64,000 nucleotides of DNA from Coenobita brevimanus. Its lineage: Eukaryota > Arthropoda > Malacostraca > Decapoda > Coenobitidae. The stretch lies in assembly GCA_032717465.1 (NCBI GenBank), contig CM064663.1:13637489-13701488 (forward strand). Direction: 5' to 3'. Below the pieces are notes generated by a model. That model saw nothing but the letters and a program-made list of their open reading frames with translations. It did no database searches and was not told the origin of the DNA. Position numbers and translations under genes: made by a program. How positions within the stretch are numbered: the stretch's first letter is position 1; the number at the start of each line of letters is the position of its first letter. Shown here piece after piece: positions 1 through 11,341 of this stretch.

Positions 1-110
1 GCACAAGTAACGTAGACAATAATAGTAGTCACCCATATCCAAAAAAATGTCCATAAGGAAGTGGTGGTATGGAGCTTCCTTAACTGACCAAAATCCGAGC
101 CTTTGTCATC
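1..110. mobile_element. M1 inverted-repeat element, partial copy at window edge
   Basis: Only one end of the element lies in the window. The terminal motif GGAGCTTCCTTAACTGAC (about 71-88) matches the right terminus of three fuller copies at 17.8, 24.3 and 33.1 kb, and the internal CCATATCCAAA motif is shared with the 24.3-kb copy. It is non-coding. The family is not one I can name; it behaves like a non-autonomous DNA element (MITE). Confidence 0.5.
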
Positions 111-1937
111 TGACCTTCAGGTATTCATTACCGTAATGCTCTATTGATATATTTTTTTTTTCATTTGACCTTATTATTCCCTTCACTTATTCTTATTCTT
201 AGCGAGTTAACAATGGTTAGGATCTGCCTTTTCCCCATTAAAAATGCAGATTGAGAGAGGATGAAAAACATGAAGACAACGAATTTTAATTACACTGTAA
301 AAACTGACGTAAATGCACTTTTGTTTCAAAATTTTCGTTCCATCTGCTGCCCATCTGTAGCTCAAGCATTATATTAGTTATAGTAATTGTAACTATCAAC
401 TGGGTAAACTAAATTGTGTAAGTAACCAAACAGATTACAGTGACGGTATGCAACCTTACTCAGACTAATATAAGGTTACGAGTTGCTGAACGGCAGGAGG
501 AGGAACGGGACTCTCGGAGACTGTAGTGTATTTAAGTTAGTGCCAAAATTATATTAGTATTCATAGTGTTCATCTTTTTCACCCTCTGCCAATTTGTCTA
601 TCATAGGAAGGGGGAGATCTTGATCATTTCTTATTATAACTGATAGAATATATTGCAGAAATGATCCTGGTCTGTCAATCACTTTACAGTGCTGACATAT
701 TTTACGAGTACGCCAACTCTTGATATCTGATTACGGTTATGTTCTGTGACGTACCGGCCCAGGGGCCAGTCTAACAGTCAGTGTCACTGAGAAACTGGTC
801 AGAAATTAGTCTTCCTGGATGGTTACAGGTACCTTCCTAGGATTCCCCAAGATGATTAACATGGATTATTGTTATATTCACAAAGATTCGTTTGCTCCAA
901 GAGCCCATCGTGTCTGACAATAAACAGCTTGGCTGTTTTCGTCTTAGACAAACGGCGGAACGCGATGCCAAATTCTTCACTATCTGAGCCCTCTTTAGCA
1001 ATCAATGAAATTATCTGGAAAGCATGTTATGATACTGAATAAGATAGGTATGTACTTTTATTCACTTAGACAATATATTACATAGAAAATCCGGTACAAG
1101 TTTAAGCAGTTACTAGGACAAGGTACTAATGAGTCACTTGAGATTTATTCTCATCTACTGGTATACAAAAACACATTGTGATGATGATGAGCAAATTATA
1201 TGTTGAAAGTGAACTCATTCACGTTGCCTTCAAAGTGGAGGGGTTCGATATAACGTCAATCACCCCTTCACTATGAAATATGTCCCCAGTTGAATGAAAT
1301 AGATTGTGGGTTGCCAGAGTAATTAATACATCGCAGTGAGTGGTTTAAGAGATATGCAGTGGTATCCTGCTGCCAAACAAGGAAACTAATCCGGCATTAA
1401 TGCACACTATACAAAACTGCTAAATAATTACATTGTGAGATACTGTAGAAATCCTTTTTTTTTTTTTCAATAACTACTGACAAGAATTCCTCGTGCCGGG
1501 AAAGAGTCAGAAATATCTTCAATTAAGCTCTTTTGGGAAAATATGTAATAAAAAGAAACAATAATCGTCCGGTGAGAGCAAGACTAATATAAAGAACGTA
1601 AAGTGATTTACAGGATCGTATACATAAACAGGATTTCAAGTTATTTAGACAAACGTTTGCCCTGTTATTGAAAACACAATGCCGGCGGTTTCTTGATATT
1701 CCTGCAGAGTTTTTAATGGCTTGCGCTTCAAGGTTTCCTGCCTGTTTAGTCCTGTCACTCTTTTCTGTAACCACAAGTCATGCCTGATTGGCAACTGATC
1801 GAGGCACGAGACTCCAAGAGATGTCCCGCTATTTTCGTATTATTTTTTGAGCCCCACAGCGATTATTTGACGATTCCAAGAGTACTGACTTCTCCAGCAT
1901 GAAAAGGAAGAGGATATGCGTCCAAAGAGACGATGTT
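111..1937. other. AT-rich sequence with no recognised gene
   Basis: No reading frame with recognisable protein features is seen on either strand. A poly(T) run lies near 1452-1467. A short minus-strand frame at 1523-1774 has no domain-like character. Degraded repeats too old to recognise by eye cannot be excluded. Confidence 0.5.
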
Positions 1938-2204
1938 TCATAATGCACAATAAGCTGTGGGCAAGGAAATGAAATGCCGTTGCTGGGATAGTGTGTCGTC
2001 TCCTGTCGCTATACTCGTCCTCAAGGATGTGTTTCCGAGCTGACGTATTCTCTGACAGGCTTTGGCATCCACGTTTCTCTCCCGCTGCCAGCGGTCAATC
2101 CATCTATAAATCGAGGAGACACTTGCACCAGTCTTCAGGGCAATGTCATTCACCGATACGCCTTCCAGCCACATCCTCACTATATGCAAACGATCTGCCA
2201 TCAC
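1938..2204 (-). CDS. Helix-turn-helix (transposase-type) domain ORF, 88 codons
   Basis: The frame encodes 88 residues. Residues about 2-45 look like a homeodomain-like or transposase-type helix-turn-helix: MADRLHIVRMWLEGVSVNDI leads into a turn and the recognition-helix-like SVSSIYRWIDRWQRE. Such domains bind DNA in Tc1/paired-like transposases and related host proteins. The second half (after QRIRQLG) has no visible domain, so this is either the 5' exon of a longer gene or a transposon remnant. The first methionine of MMADRL was taken by default; the second fits the domain start better. No catalytic domain follows within 1 kb, and the next sequence on this strand is a microsatellite and LINE material. 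Function is not assigned. Confidence 0.45.
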   Translation of the reverse strand: MMADRLHIVRMWLEGVSVNDIALKTGASVSSIYRWIDRWQRERNVDAKACQRIRQLGNTSLRTSIATGDDTLSQQRHFISLPTAYCAL

Positions 2205-2354
2205 AGATGGGTAGAGGATTAGACGCTTACGAATTTACAATGTCAGACAAAATACTTATGTAACATTATTTATGTGCTAAGGTATGAAGCGGATATTATG
2301 GCAAAATAATGTATCGTTAATTTCTTGTAAGATCTTTTGAAGGTGGGGTAACGG

Positions 2355-2356
<2 letters not shown>

Positions 2357-2440
<84 letters not shown>

Positions 2441-2444
2441 TAAA

Positions 2445-2499
<55 letters not shown>
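2357..2499. repeat. Compound microsatellite (TA)n-(TC)n-(CA)n
   Basis: Uninterrupted (AT)n from 2357 to about 2439, (CT)n from 2445 to 2460 and (CA)n from 2461 to 2499. Open frames across it (Tyr-Ile, Cys-Val repeats) are artefacts. Confidence 0.97.
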
Positions 2500-2501
<2 letters not shown>

Positions 2502-3830
2502 ACGCTCTTAACGCTGTCCTGCTACAGAAGACAACTCCTGCTATATTCACTAGGATGGTGTGGTAATTACAGTCTTTGGTGCCATCGTGTGTGTGCGGAC
2601 TAATACTAGGTCGACAAACTTTACTCCACAGTCGGCATATCACATCCTTGTTTGATGGGAGAACTCTGTTTTGGTTGTTCCTCCATTGTCTACTCTTTTC
2701 TCTGTCCAATTCCCGAGCATCTTCAAGATGAATTGTTCCTTCACTGCAGAGCGCTTGCCTTCGTTCTTTGCTATGATGTTGCCTTTCTTCAGAGTTGTCC
2801 TCATAGGGTCATTGTATCTCTTCTTCTGTCCCCCTGGGTTACGACGTGCTGCAGGACGTTGTCAATTCAGAAACTGGATTTGTGATTGAGGGACTTCATC
2901 CTCACATGTGAGTCCAAGGATGCGTTGTACGTATTGGATGTGAAATGACTCAATCTGTTTGATATGATACTGGTAACTAGGTTAGGATTCTGCTAGATAT
3001 AAGAGGGTGGAGAGGCATTCATTTGTATATACTGAAATGTTTGTCTCGATTCTCATCCTGATGTATTCAAAGACATTGGGTCTGAGACGTCCAAAAAAAG
3101 CTGAGATGTACTTGATTCATGCAGGACTTCTGCATCGGAGTTATGTTTATCTGTGAGCATATATCGATGGTAGGTAAAATTCTCCTCCTGTTTTACATTT
3201 TAGCCATTTATCTGAAATGCATGAGGCTCCACTAGGTTGTTTCTCTGTGATATTTTTTTTTTTTCTGTTTTACTGACAGTTATTCGGAATCCAACTGCAT
3301 GATATATATTAGAAACGATATCAGTACTCTGTTGTGGGGCTTCTGCAGTATGTGCAAGGATAACACAGCTATCAGCTGTAGGGAATAAGTCAGTTCAGTC
3401 TTTCACTGTGCTTGAGGATGTCTAGGATTAAATACGCTACCGTCTAGACGGAGCTGGATTTTTATTAAATCATCAGGATTCATTTGTTGGTGACAGAAAA
3501 GGGTAACTGCAATGAGACAGATGTTGATAATGACAGGAGCCAGGACACATCCTTGCTTTCCCCCCACGTTCACTTTGAAATGTTTGGATTTGCCCCCACC
3601 TATGGATACGCGAGCATTCATGTTGTCATGCAGACTCTTCAGGACGGGAAAAAATTGCTGAACCTCAAATACTGAAAGAGCATTCCATTAACGTTCTCTG
3701 TTGTCAGTACCAAATAATTTTGCTAGATCAGCACTCGTATATGCAATATACAAATCACAGTTATGCTTGTGGCATTTTTCTTTTATCTGACTGTAGCACT
3801 AGTCGAGCAGGGCAGTGCTCCCAAGGTGGA
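2500..3830 (-). mobile_element. LINE R, 3' half (RT C-terminal part), split by J1
   Basis: Minus-strand remnant of an APE-type non-LTR retrotransposon. Reading from 3800 downward, QIKEKCHKHN and LHDNMNARV lead into the RT block KQGCVLAPVI (about 3550), then RLDGSVFNP (about 3430), and a degenerate catalytic-loop region followed by CVILAHTAEA (about 3350). A C-terminal segment with a zinc-finger-like YADCGVKF lies near 2620, where the first Cys of the CxxC pair reads Tyr. Several frameshifts and stops break the frame. The matching 5' half lies at 7771-10250 on the same strand, and the intervening DNA is a separate LINE (J1). Clade not assigned with confidence. Confidence 0.75.
2560..3825 (-). 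pseudogene. LINE R ORF2 remnant, RT palm/thumb to zinc finger
   Basis: Broken coding remnant of the R polyprotein. The longest intact frame (3403-3621, 72 residues) holds GGKQGCVLAPVIINICLIAV, an RT motif-B-like segment. The catalytic F/YADD is not intact: the region near 3370 reads through a frameshift. Downstream, in a different frame, is a basic segment followed by the degenerate zinc finger described for the element. The order of blocks matches that expected for the C-terminal half of an APE-type LINE polyprotein. Confidence 0.65.
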
Positions 3831-4162
3831 TGGAAAGCTTATGAAAGTGAGAGCTGGAGCTCCTGTTTCATCAGCTCTCGAGACTAATTCCTGACCATCC
3901 CCCTTTGTTGAACTTTTTCAGTGTTTCAGCAACACAGAGAGTAGACCAGCATGCTCTCCAGTACTTTCTCTATCTGTCAGCACCAAACTACATGCACAGT
4001 ACACAGTGCACTTCCTTTTCAAAATTAAAAAAGAAAAATGGCACACAATAACCAGGCTTCGGAGTCCCCGGGGAGGGGGGAGGGACCATAAATGCCCCCA
4101 CCGTCCGCCCCACTCCCGGTGACGACTCAACGAGTTGCCTGGAACCACTGTTTGAATCACTT

Positions 4163-6856
4163 CTTCTTCATTTCTGCAACATTCGCGGCCTTTACTCTAA
4201 CTTTCTCTCTGTCGAGCTCCACCTCTCCCCCTCTAAACCTCACCTTCTCTTCCCTTCAGAGACTCAGATGTCTGAGGAAACTGACAGCAAACCCTTTTCT
4301 GTATCCTCGAACTTTCTCTATACTCATTTCAAAGCAAAAGGTGGCTGTTGTGTAAATATACGCAACGACTTATCTTGCTCTCGTGTTCCTGAAATTGATT
4401 CTTCTGAATTCTTTACTCTCTGGCTTCGGTTTTCTTGTCATTTCATATCCCCAAATTCTACTGAGAAAAATTCTTCGTCTATCTTACATCTGCGATGGAA
4501 AACATTCTATCCATTTCTCCTTTCTCTGAAATCTCCATTCTAGATTTCAACGGTCACCACCATCTATGGCACTCCTCTCCTTTCACTGATCCACCTAGAG
4601 AACAAGCCTTCATCTTTTCTATCCTTAATGACCTCGAGTAGCTTGTACAGCACCCTACCCGTATCCCTGACCACCTTGAAGAGAGCTCCAACGTACTTGA
4701 CCTCTTCCTCACTGCTAGTCCGTCTGCTTACACTGTTAATCTTTTCTCTCCATTGGGCTCCCCCGATCACAACCTTATTACCTTAACCTGTCCTATTGCT
4801 CTGGTATGGCCTTTGGACCCTCCAAAGAAATGTCATCTGTGGCACTTTGGAGCTGCAGACTGGGAGGCCCTCAGGCAGTACATCCTTTATTTTCCCTGGA
4901 ATGATTACTGCTTCCATGGCCTGAAGCCATCTGAGTGTGCCTTGCGCATTAAGAAGGTTATTCTCTCGGGGATGGAACCATACATTCCTTTCTCATGTCC
5001 TTTGACTAATGCAAGAAAGCCTTGGTTTAATGACTTTTGTTCTAACGCTGTCTGCATCAAGGAGAGGGCCTATATGGTAAAAGGTACCAGAGCCAAACCA
5101 CCCTTGAATCACAGCTTGTTTATGTTTCTGCCCGGAATCGTGCTAAGCCTGTTCTTTGGTCTGCTAAAAATTATATCATCTGTACTAAATGCTCTCAACT
5201 CTCCAACTCGAATTCTTCCCGCTCCATCTGGCACCTTGCCAAAAACCTTTCTAAGAACTTTACCTCATCATCCTTCCCTCCTCTTTTGTACTCTGATGGC
5301 TCTATAGCTATTTCTTCCACTGATAAAGAAGATCTCTTCATTCAGACTTTCTCCTCCAATTCCACCTTAGACGATTCCGGTGCTGTTCCTTTATCACTTT
5401 CCCCCTCCGACATCCTGATGGCTGACATTAAAATTTCTTCAGCTGATGTGTTTTTTGCCATCACTGGCCTTAATACTAGCAAGGCATTTGAGCCTGATGG
5501 AGTTCCTCCTGTTGTCCTCAAGAACTCTTCTGTGCTTACACCCTGCCTAGGTAAACTCTTTCACCTTTCTCTTTCAAGTTATACCTCTCCTTCTTGCTGG
5601 AAGTTTGCTTTCATTCACCCAGTCCCAAAGATAGGTGACCATTCCCAACCCTCTAACTATCGTCCAATTGCTATAATATTCTGTGTTTGAAAAGTTTTCG
5701 AATCAACTCTTAACCGAAAATTTTTAAAGCATCATTCCTATCACAACCTTATTTCTGATCGTCAGTATGGGTTACGTCAGGGACGCTCCAAATGCAATTT
5801 TCTCACGTACGTTTCAGACTCCTGGTCATCCTCATTTCCGGACTTTGGAGAGAACTTTTGCCATTGCGCTTGACATCTCAAAGGCTTTCGATCGAGTCTG
5901 GCATAAATCTTTCATTTCCAATCTGCTCTTTAAGGTTTCTATCCTTCTATCAGTGCCTTCATCTATAGCTTCCATTCTGATCGTTTTATAGCAGCTGTTG
6001 TAGATGGTCATCATTCTTCTCCTAGATCTATGATCAGTGGTGTTCCTCAGGGCTCTTTCCTATCACAAACTCTCTTCCTTTTATTCATCAATGGCCTTCT
6101 AAGCTGTACATCTAACCCTAATCATTCATAAGCTGATGATTCCACCCTTCACCTTCCCGTTCGGTTCCCACAACATCCATCTCAGCAGTTACTTCAACAA
6201 ACAAGGGATGAGGCTATGGCACACCTAATGTGTGACTTGGCTTGTATCTCTGACTGGGGTAAAGATAATCTTGTTTTTAAGACATTAAAGACTCAGTTTT
6301 TACACCTATCAACCCGACACAATCTGCCACAGGAGTACCCACTAATGTTTAATTATATCCATGTCAATCCTACGTCATTCTTGAACATGCTTGGGGTTTC
6401 ATTCACTCGGGACTTATCTTGGAAAGATCATGATGCATCTCTTGTAAAATTCTTTTTCCAAGAGATTGGGTGGGCTAAGCCGACTTCATACCTGCTTTAC
6501 CGCTGCACAGTTGTTGACTTTATACATGAGTTTTATTCGCCTCTGTGTAGAGTACAACCCTCATGTGTGGGGAGGCTCCCCACATACAGCTCTTCTCAAT
6601 AGGGTGGAGTCAAAGGCTTTTTGTCTCATTAACTCTCCCCCTCTTACTGTCTCCCTTCAACCCTTCTGGTTACATCCCACCATCTCAACGACGGGTGCAT
6701 AGCACCCTCTAGCAACAAACTCTCATCCCTTTTCTGTCAAACTCTCTAATGCAAGAGTTAACCGTTACTCCCAGTCCTTCATTATGGAACTGGTCAACTC
6801 TGGAACTGTCTCCCTTTGTCTGTATTCCCTACTTCCTATGATCTCCAGTCTTTTAA
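4163..6856 (+). pseudogene. LINE J1 ORF2: endonuclease and reverse transcriptase, broken
   Basis: Broken polyprotein. In order: EN N-terminal block (4163-4543), EN end with SPLGSPDHNLITL (4740-4790), the linker ADWEALRQYILYFPWNDYC, an RT N-terminal block with LNTSKAFEPDGVPPVVLKN (about 5465-5530), SNYRPIAI (about 5655), ALDISKAFDRVWH (about 5865, motif A), SGVPQGSF (about 6035-6060, motif B), then a degraded active-site region where Y/FADD reads S-stop-ADDST near 6127-6140. The C-terminal domain includes RDLSWKDH and VWGGSPHTALLNRVESKAF. Frameshifts and stops separate at least five frames, so it cannot be functional. Confidence 0.75.
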
Positions 6857-7626
6857 CCCGCCCGTCCCAGAGACGTGAATTCACGTCCCCACATGATGTG
6901 CACTCATATCCCAGAGATGTAAATTAATGCGGCAACATTGTAAGGTCCCTAATTTGCACAATTTTCAATTTTCGCGAGTGATTTTGCAAGTGATTTTTGG
7001 CACATATAAACGGGACACCTTCCTCTATTCCTCTATAAGATGCCAAGCAGGAACAATGCCTTACACCGCATAACCTCTCCCCCCCCCCTGCACGCCATTA
7101 TCTCGGCAATACACCTGTCACCAGTGACCTGGCCAATAAAGACATTCAGGGCCAGAGTGATTCCCCAATCGATGACAATGTGGAGGACAAAGTTTACATA
7201 GTATTAGAGGAAGAAACAGTCAGAAATGATGATCAGGTAATGTGGGGAAAAAAGGTCATGAATGGTGATGAGTTAGTGAGTGAAACAATGCTTATAATGC
7301 CTATATTACTGTTTGAAAACCCATATACTCTTGTATTACATATAAATTCGTACCAAGTAAATAAATAAATATTGTTTATGACTGGATAAAATAGTTACCC
7401 TCCCATAGAACTCGTTTTCTTTGGTGCCAGCCTGTTAGAAAACCCAGTCAGGTAAGGAGGTACTCGTACCTAGATCGAGTATCTTAAACCTCAGGTGAGC
7501 GATTTCTCTATGAATTTTCGATGTTTCTCACCAAAAGCGAATGTTTGAGCCTAAAAAAAAAAGGTCCAAAAATGTCGGGACTGGGGCGTACCACCGCCCA
7601 GAAAACGTCGGGATGGGGCGGGTTAA
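6853..7626 (+). mobile_element. PB1: non-autonomous piggyBac-like element with TTAA duplication
   Basis: TTAA occurs at 6853-6856 and 7623-7626. The enclosed 766 bp begins CCCGCCCGTCCC and its other end, read inward, begins CCCGCCCCATCCC, an inverted repeat typical in style of piggyBac elements (CCC...GGG ends, TTAA target). Removing the element and one TTAA rejoins the J1 sequence YDLQSF-x-x-(V)SRHL in frame, as seen in the uninterrupted J1 copy at 54.3 kb. Subterminal sequences match those of the larger PB2 element (55184-59383): an ATTTGCACAATTTTCAA-type block near the left end, and a T-run followed by GGCT..AAA..TTCGCTTTT near the right end. It carries no transposase domain; the 62-codon frame at 7180-7368 is unrecognised. 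It is probably a deletion derivative mobilised by a PB2-type transposase. Confidence 0.85.
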
Positions 7627-7770
7627 AGGCAATGTGTCCAGGCATCTTGAAATGAAGTGTTCTTGAAGTTGGCTGTCTTTTGTATTGTTTTTGTTTTCTT
7701 TATTTCTTGGAAGGAACGGTTTGCCGGCTCCTGGCCTTTGGTTCCTTCTTTCTTGCATAAAAAAAAAAAA

Positions 7771-10250
7771 GATCATAAGATCATGGCTCAGGTACTTCTT
7801 TAATCATAAAATCCATATCGTGTTTTAGGAAGTTTTGACTCAGATGTTTTGTCAGTCTGGCCAATACTTTGCAAGGATTCACCAGGAGGGAGATTCCTCT
7901 ACAGTTGTCACAGTTTGAGCAGTTCCATTTTAAATTGTTAATGAATACAAGATCAGAAGTAAGCCATTGAGATGGAATACGTTCTTGATTCCAGATGGTC
8001 TGTATGAGATCATCGAGGCACTAGTGGAGTAACTGGCCACCCTCTTTGATAACTTCAAATGGTATAAGATAAGTGCTTGGGCTTTTGTTATTTTTTAGAG
8101 ATCGAAGGGCCTGAACAGTTTCTGCAAGTGTAGGTGGGACATTGAGATCTGCTGCTTGAGGAGCATTTGGGATGTTATCAAGGATACTCTGCTAACCTGG
8201 ATTTTTTCGATTTAGCAAGTATTGAAGCTTTGTGCCCATCTTTCTAGGATTACTTGCTTGTCTTTCACGAGCTCTCCTTCCGGTGACGTCTTTCAAAAGC
8301 TCTCCCTTGCGTGATCGTCTAGTGGTTTTTGTGTTTGTTTCGCTCCTTGATAGTTTTTATCGACTTGTAGAATCGCTGTTGGTCACAAATATCAGTTAGT
8401 CTTAGCAGCTCTTTTGCTTGCTCAGTCCATCATTTGTTCTCCGTGTCCGGCAGTTTCCTTTGGGTTTTACATATGAGATTCTGGAATTTTGTTTTTAGGA
8501 TTAGGGCACCAGGATGAGTCAACCAGTTGTTAAGTACTGTATTATTCAGTAATTATGGCAGTGGGTGAAGAAACCTAGGTGTCTTCTGCAGTACCATGAA
8601 ACATTGTCTTAATGTTCGTCCACTCTGTGTATAGGTTTGTTGCATTGTTGCTTTGGTCAAGTGGTGGGCATTGACAGAGCTTGTCTGTAATAGCACGGGA
8701 AGGTTTTACAAGTTGCTGAATCCTTTAAAATACTACAATTTAGTTTCTTGGGGGATGGTCTACGGTGCATTTGTGGGCGTGTGACCAGTTGTGGTTTGGC
8801 TAATATAGCGTTATGGTCTACTGAGTGCCCAGCACCTCTCATAGATTAAGTTATACGAACTTCTCTTTGATCTCGTTGTCTTACACTGACATAATCATTT
8901 AAGTGCCTGTGTCTAGATCGTGGATGCATCTATGTGTCTTGTGCTTATTCTTGAGTTGAAAAATCGCTTTGCTGATGACCAGACCGTGTTATGAGCATAA
9001 TGAATGCAGTCTAAGGCCATTCTTGTTCATGTTACCAACATCATAGAGGGCTATAATGGCTTGCGAGAGGTGGCTTTCTTTTCCTACTCTGGCTTTAAAA
9101 TCTTGAAGCAGGATGAGCTTGTCATTACGTGGTACTAGGGAAATGGTTGCATCCAGAGGGTCGTTAAAGGAATTTTTAACTCTCCTCAGAGTCAAGCATT
9201 GGAGCATAGGCACTGATGAGTGTTGTACATTGGCTCTGGAGAGAGGTTTGTGCCAGAACATCAGCGTCTCTGATATGCGCACGGGTGATTCTTGGATCTT
9301 TTATAGTAAGTTGTCTGAGTATCCTCTCCAGAAATAATTATACCCTTCTCCTCCATCTGTTAAGTTGCCTTCTCTTGTGAGGCGAGTCTCGGATACGGCA
9401 GCAGTGTCAGTTTATTATCGTTTCAGGTCATGGGCAATAAGGGTAGTCCTATGGTGCAGGTTTGTGTGTCGGTCAGTATCTAGCAAGGTCCGTATAATCC
9501 AGGTAGCAAAAGTCAGAGGGATTCTTTTGGTTCCTCGACCTTAGTGTTGAATGCATTGATAAACGCTGTTATCTGCCTAGGTGTAAGGCAGCAATGTTTA
9601 GATTACCTTTTCTAAACCCCTCCCCATCAGATAAAGCAGTTGGGTGTCCTATTCTGGCTGCTTAGTTGCACTGGATGCTGATGAAGGCATGATGACATGC
9701 TCCTATGCCATCATGCCAGCGACCACTGGGCCGATGCCGCCAAAGTGCAGGATTTGAGCTAGTGACTTCCACCTATATCCATGACCTGTCACCGTCACCG
9801 TATCCTGTCACCATATGTTTAGTTTTGATGATTGGGTGGAATAGGAGGTGAATATAGCAGTGGACTTGGGCAATGGAAGCATTTTTTGTGGTGGTGAAAG
9901 TGCACAGTCCTACCACCACATTACTTGACTATTCTTAGCCTGTGATGGTGGCATGGAGATTCACCACGACTGTCTACTGATCAGGGTTGCAGGAGTCCAC
10001 CTGAGCTCTGTCTGTCAAGCCCTGTCTTCTGGCAGACAACACTGAAGAATTTTACTTTTGGGGTTTACTCCCATTCCCGTAACCCATCCAAGGGGGGATG
10101 GGTACACTCAGTCTGAACCGTCACTGATGACCCCTGCAGCATGGGTAACCCTGTCCACCTGTTGAGGCCAGAGGGATCTCTCCCACTGGGATGGCCCACC
10201 TGATTTATGGTATGCATGCACCCCACAATGACAAGATGGTTCCTGTGGGA
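7771..10250 (-). mobile_element. LINE R, 5' half (5' UTR, endonuclease, start of RT)
   Basis: Minus-strand partner of the 2500-3830 fragment. Reading from 10250 downward there is about 600 bp of non-coding 5' region, then from about 9540 a degraded endonuclease: DTAAVSETRLTREG with GYNYFWRGYS, later PRNDKLILLQDFKARVG and YDVGNMNKNGLRLHSLC (about 9000-9130). After a poorly preserved linker, RT block NCDNCRGISLLVNP-KVLARL lies near 7850-7900. The element breaks off at 7771-7790, where J1's poly(A) begins, and resumes at about 3830. With both halves it would be a near full-length but inactive LINE. Confidence 0.75.
7785..9620 (-). pseudogene. LINE R ORF2 remnant, APE endonuclease and RT N-terminus
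   Basis: The clearest frame is 8989-9282 (97 residues), the endonuclease segment ending NGLRLHSLCS. LQDFKARVG stands where the family normally has a GDFNARVG-type metal-binding motif, so the key Gly and Asn are altered. The RT entry block lies at 7800-8060. The stretch 8060-8980 is coding-derived but too damaged to assign residue by residue. Not functional. Confidence 0.65.
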
Positions 10251-10252
10251 GG

Positions 10253-10254
<2 letters not shown>

Positions 10255-10313
<59 letters not shown>
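10255..10313. repeat. (AC)n microsatellite
   Basis: Perfect AC/CA repeat of about 59 bp between LINE R's 5' end and LINE C. Overlapping Thr-His and Cys-Val frames are artefacts. Confidence 0.97.
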
Positions 10314-10314
<1 letters not shown>

Positions 10315-10597
10315 GGAGAGGCACCAAGGAGAGTGGACGCGGGCCGACAGCGCTCCATACCGAGCCAGCACGGCCAGTGGCATTACCTAAATCAGTATCT
10401 TTATATGAGTCAAGCTCTGTACCAGGTTAGACTAAATGGTTTTCTATTATTAAAAAAATAAATAGAAGTTTAAACAAGACTTGTTCAAACAGAAAAGAGA
10501 ACCGAGTAGCGAAAGAATGCACTCAATCAGCTGCTTGTTTGTTTAAACTACAACTGCCCCAAGGAATGTAAGTACTCTGTGCTTTTAGTATTGCAAA

Positions 10598-11269
10598 ATG
10601 GCCACATACTTTAGTAAAACAAATTTGGAAAAGAAAAGGGATAAAGGCAGAAAGCAGGATGATGATTTCTACCAAGAACTGGTTGAAATGGAGACTCACA
10701 ATAAACTGGTAGAGCATGTACACAGACTGGAGATGGCTTTTCAGAATGAGATTGATGAAATAAAGAAGCAGATGCACTTGCAAAAGGAAGAAATAGAAAA
10801 ACTAGGAAGGGAGGTCAACAAGAAAGACACAACCATATGTGAACTAACAGTGGAAGTGAGTACACTTAGGAGGAAAATGAGTGAAATGGCAAGTACAGTA
10901 GTCAACCACGAGAGTATTATGGAAGAGCTAAAAAATGATACAGAGACAAGTAGGCAAGTAAGCAGTCTAATAGACCAGAGCAGTGATATTGAGAAGATAA
11001 CACAGGTGAATGAAGCTGTGGAAAGCAACAAAAATGATGTGAAAACCACGTATGCTGAAATAGTGAAAGTAAAGAAAGACTTAGAAACAAGGGTGGAAGA
11101 AAAAAGCATTAAAAAGGAAGGGAAAAGAATAATACAAAACAATCCAAAGTTAGTCAGAGATTCAGTAGATATCAACAAATATATAGTAATCACTGGTATA
11201 CAAGAGGAAGAAGTAAAAAACAAGATCTCAAGAGACAAAAAGGAGATGGCAAATGTAATGAGTTATTGA
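10598..11269 (+). CDS. LINE C ORF1-like coiled-coil protein, 223 aa
   Basis: An intact 223-codon frame starting MATYFSKTNLEKKRDKG. Residues about 30-160 are highly charged, rich in Glu and Lys with heptad-like spacing, and suggest a long coiled coil (EIDEIKKQMHLQKEEIEKLG, then EVSTLRRKMSEM). LINE ORF1 proteins often use coiled coils to multimerise and bind RNA. No RRM, zinc knuckle or PHD finger is visible. The C-terminal VDINKYIVITGIQEEE looks like the start of another domain cut short by a stop at 11267. Sequence 70 bp downstream is already mid-endonuclease, so an internal deletion probably removed the end of ORF1 and the start of ORF2. Confidence 0.6.
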   Translation: MATYFSKTNLEKKRDKGRKQDDDFYQELVEMETHNKLVEHVHRLEMAFQNEIDEIKKQMHLQKEEIEKLGREVNKKDTTICELTVEVSTLRRKMSEMASTVVNHESIMEELKNDTETSRQVSSLIDQSSDIEKITQVNEAVESNKNDVKTTYAEIVKVKKDLETRVEEKSIKKEGKRIIQNNPKLVRDSVDINKYIVITGIQEEEVKNKISRDKKEMANVMSY

Positions 11270-11341
11270 AAGAATTATCAGAGGAAATCTGTAGACCTGG
11301 CAGAGAGTACAATTCAGAGTTTAAGAGCATTACTACATAAA

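Larger units (their letters stand above)
3831..7770 (+). mobile_element. LINE J1 (Jockey-like), inserted in LINE R and carrying PB1
   Basis: Plus-strand non-LTR element. Endonuclease blocks begin near 4163 (NIRGLYSNFLSVELHLS), RT blocks run from about 5400 to 6100, and the C-terminal part continues to 6856. It resumes after a 766-bp insertion at 7627 (GNVSRHLEMK) and ends in a poly(A) run at about 7759-7770. Two other J1 pieces in the window (54179-55105 and 57124-57430, minus strand) share the same C-terminal sequence and 3' untranslated region, which fixes the 3' end. On both flanks the sequence is minus-strand LINE R, whose RT domain is cut between a VPEP motif (about 7785) and a GST motif (about 3820). 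The exact 5' boundary is uncertain by some tens of bases, and no target duplication was identified. Confidence 0.8.
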
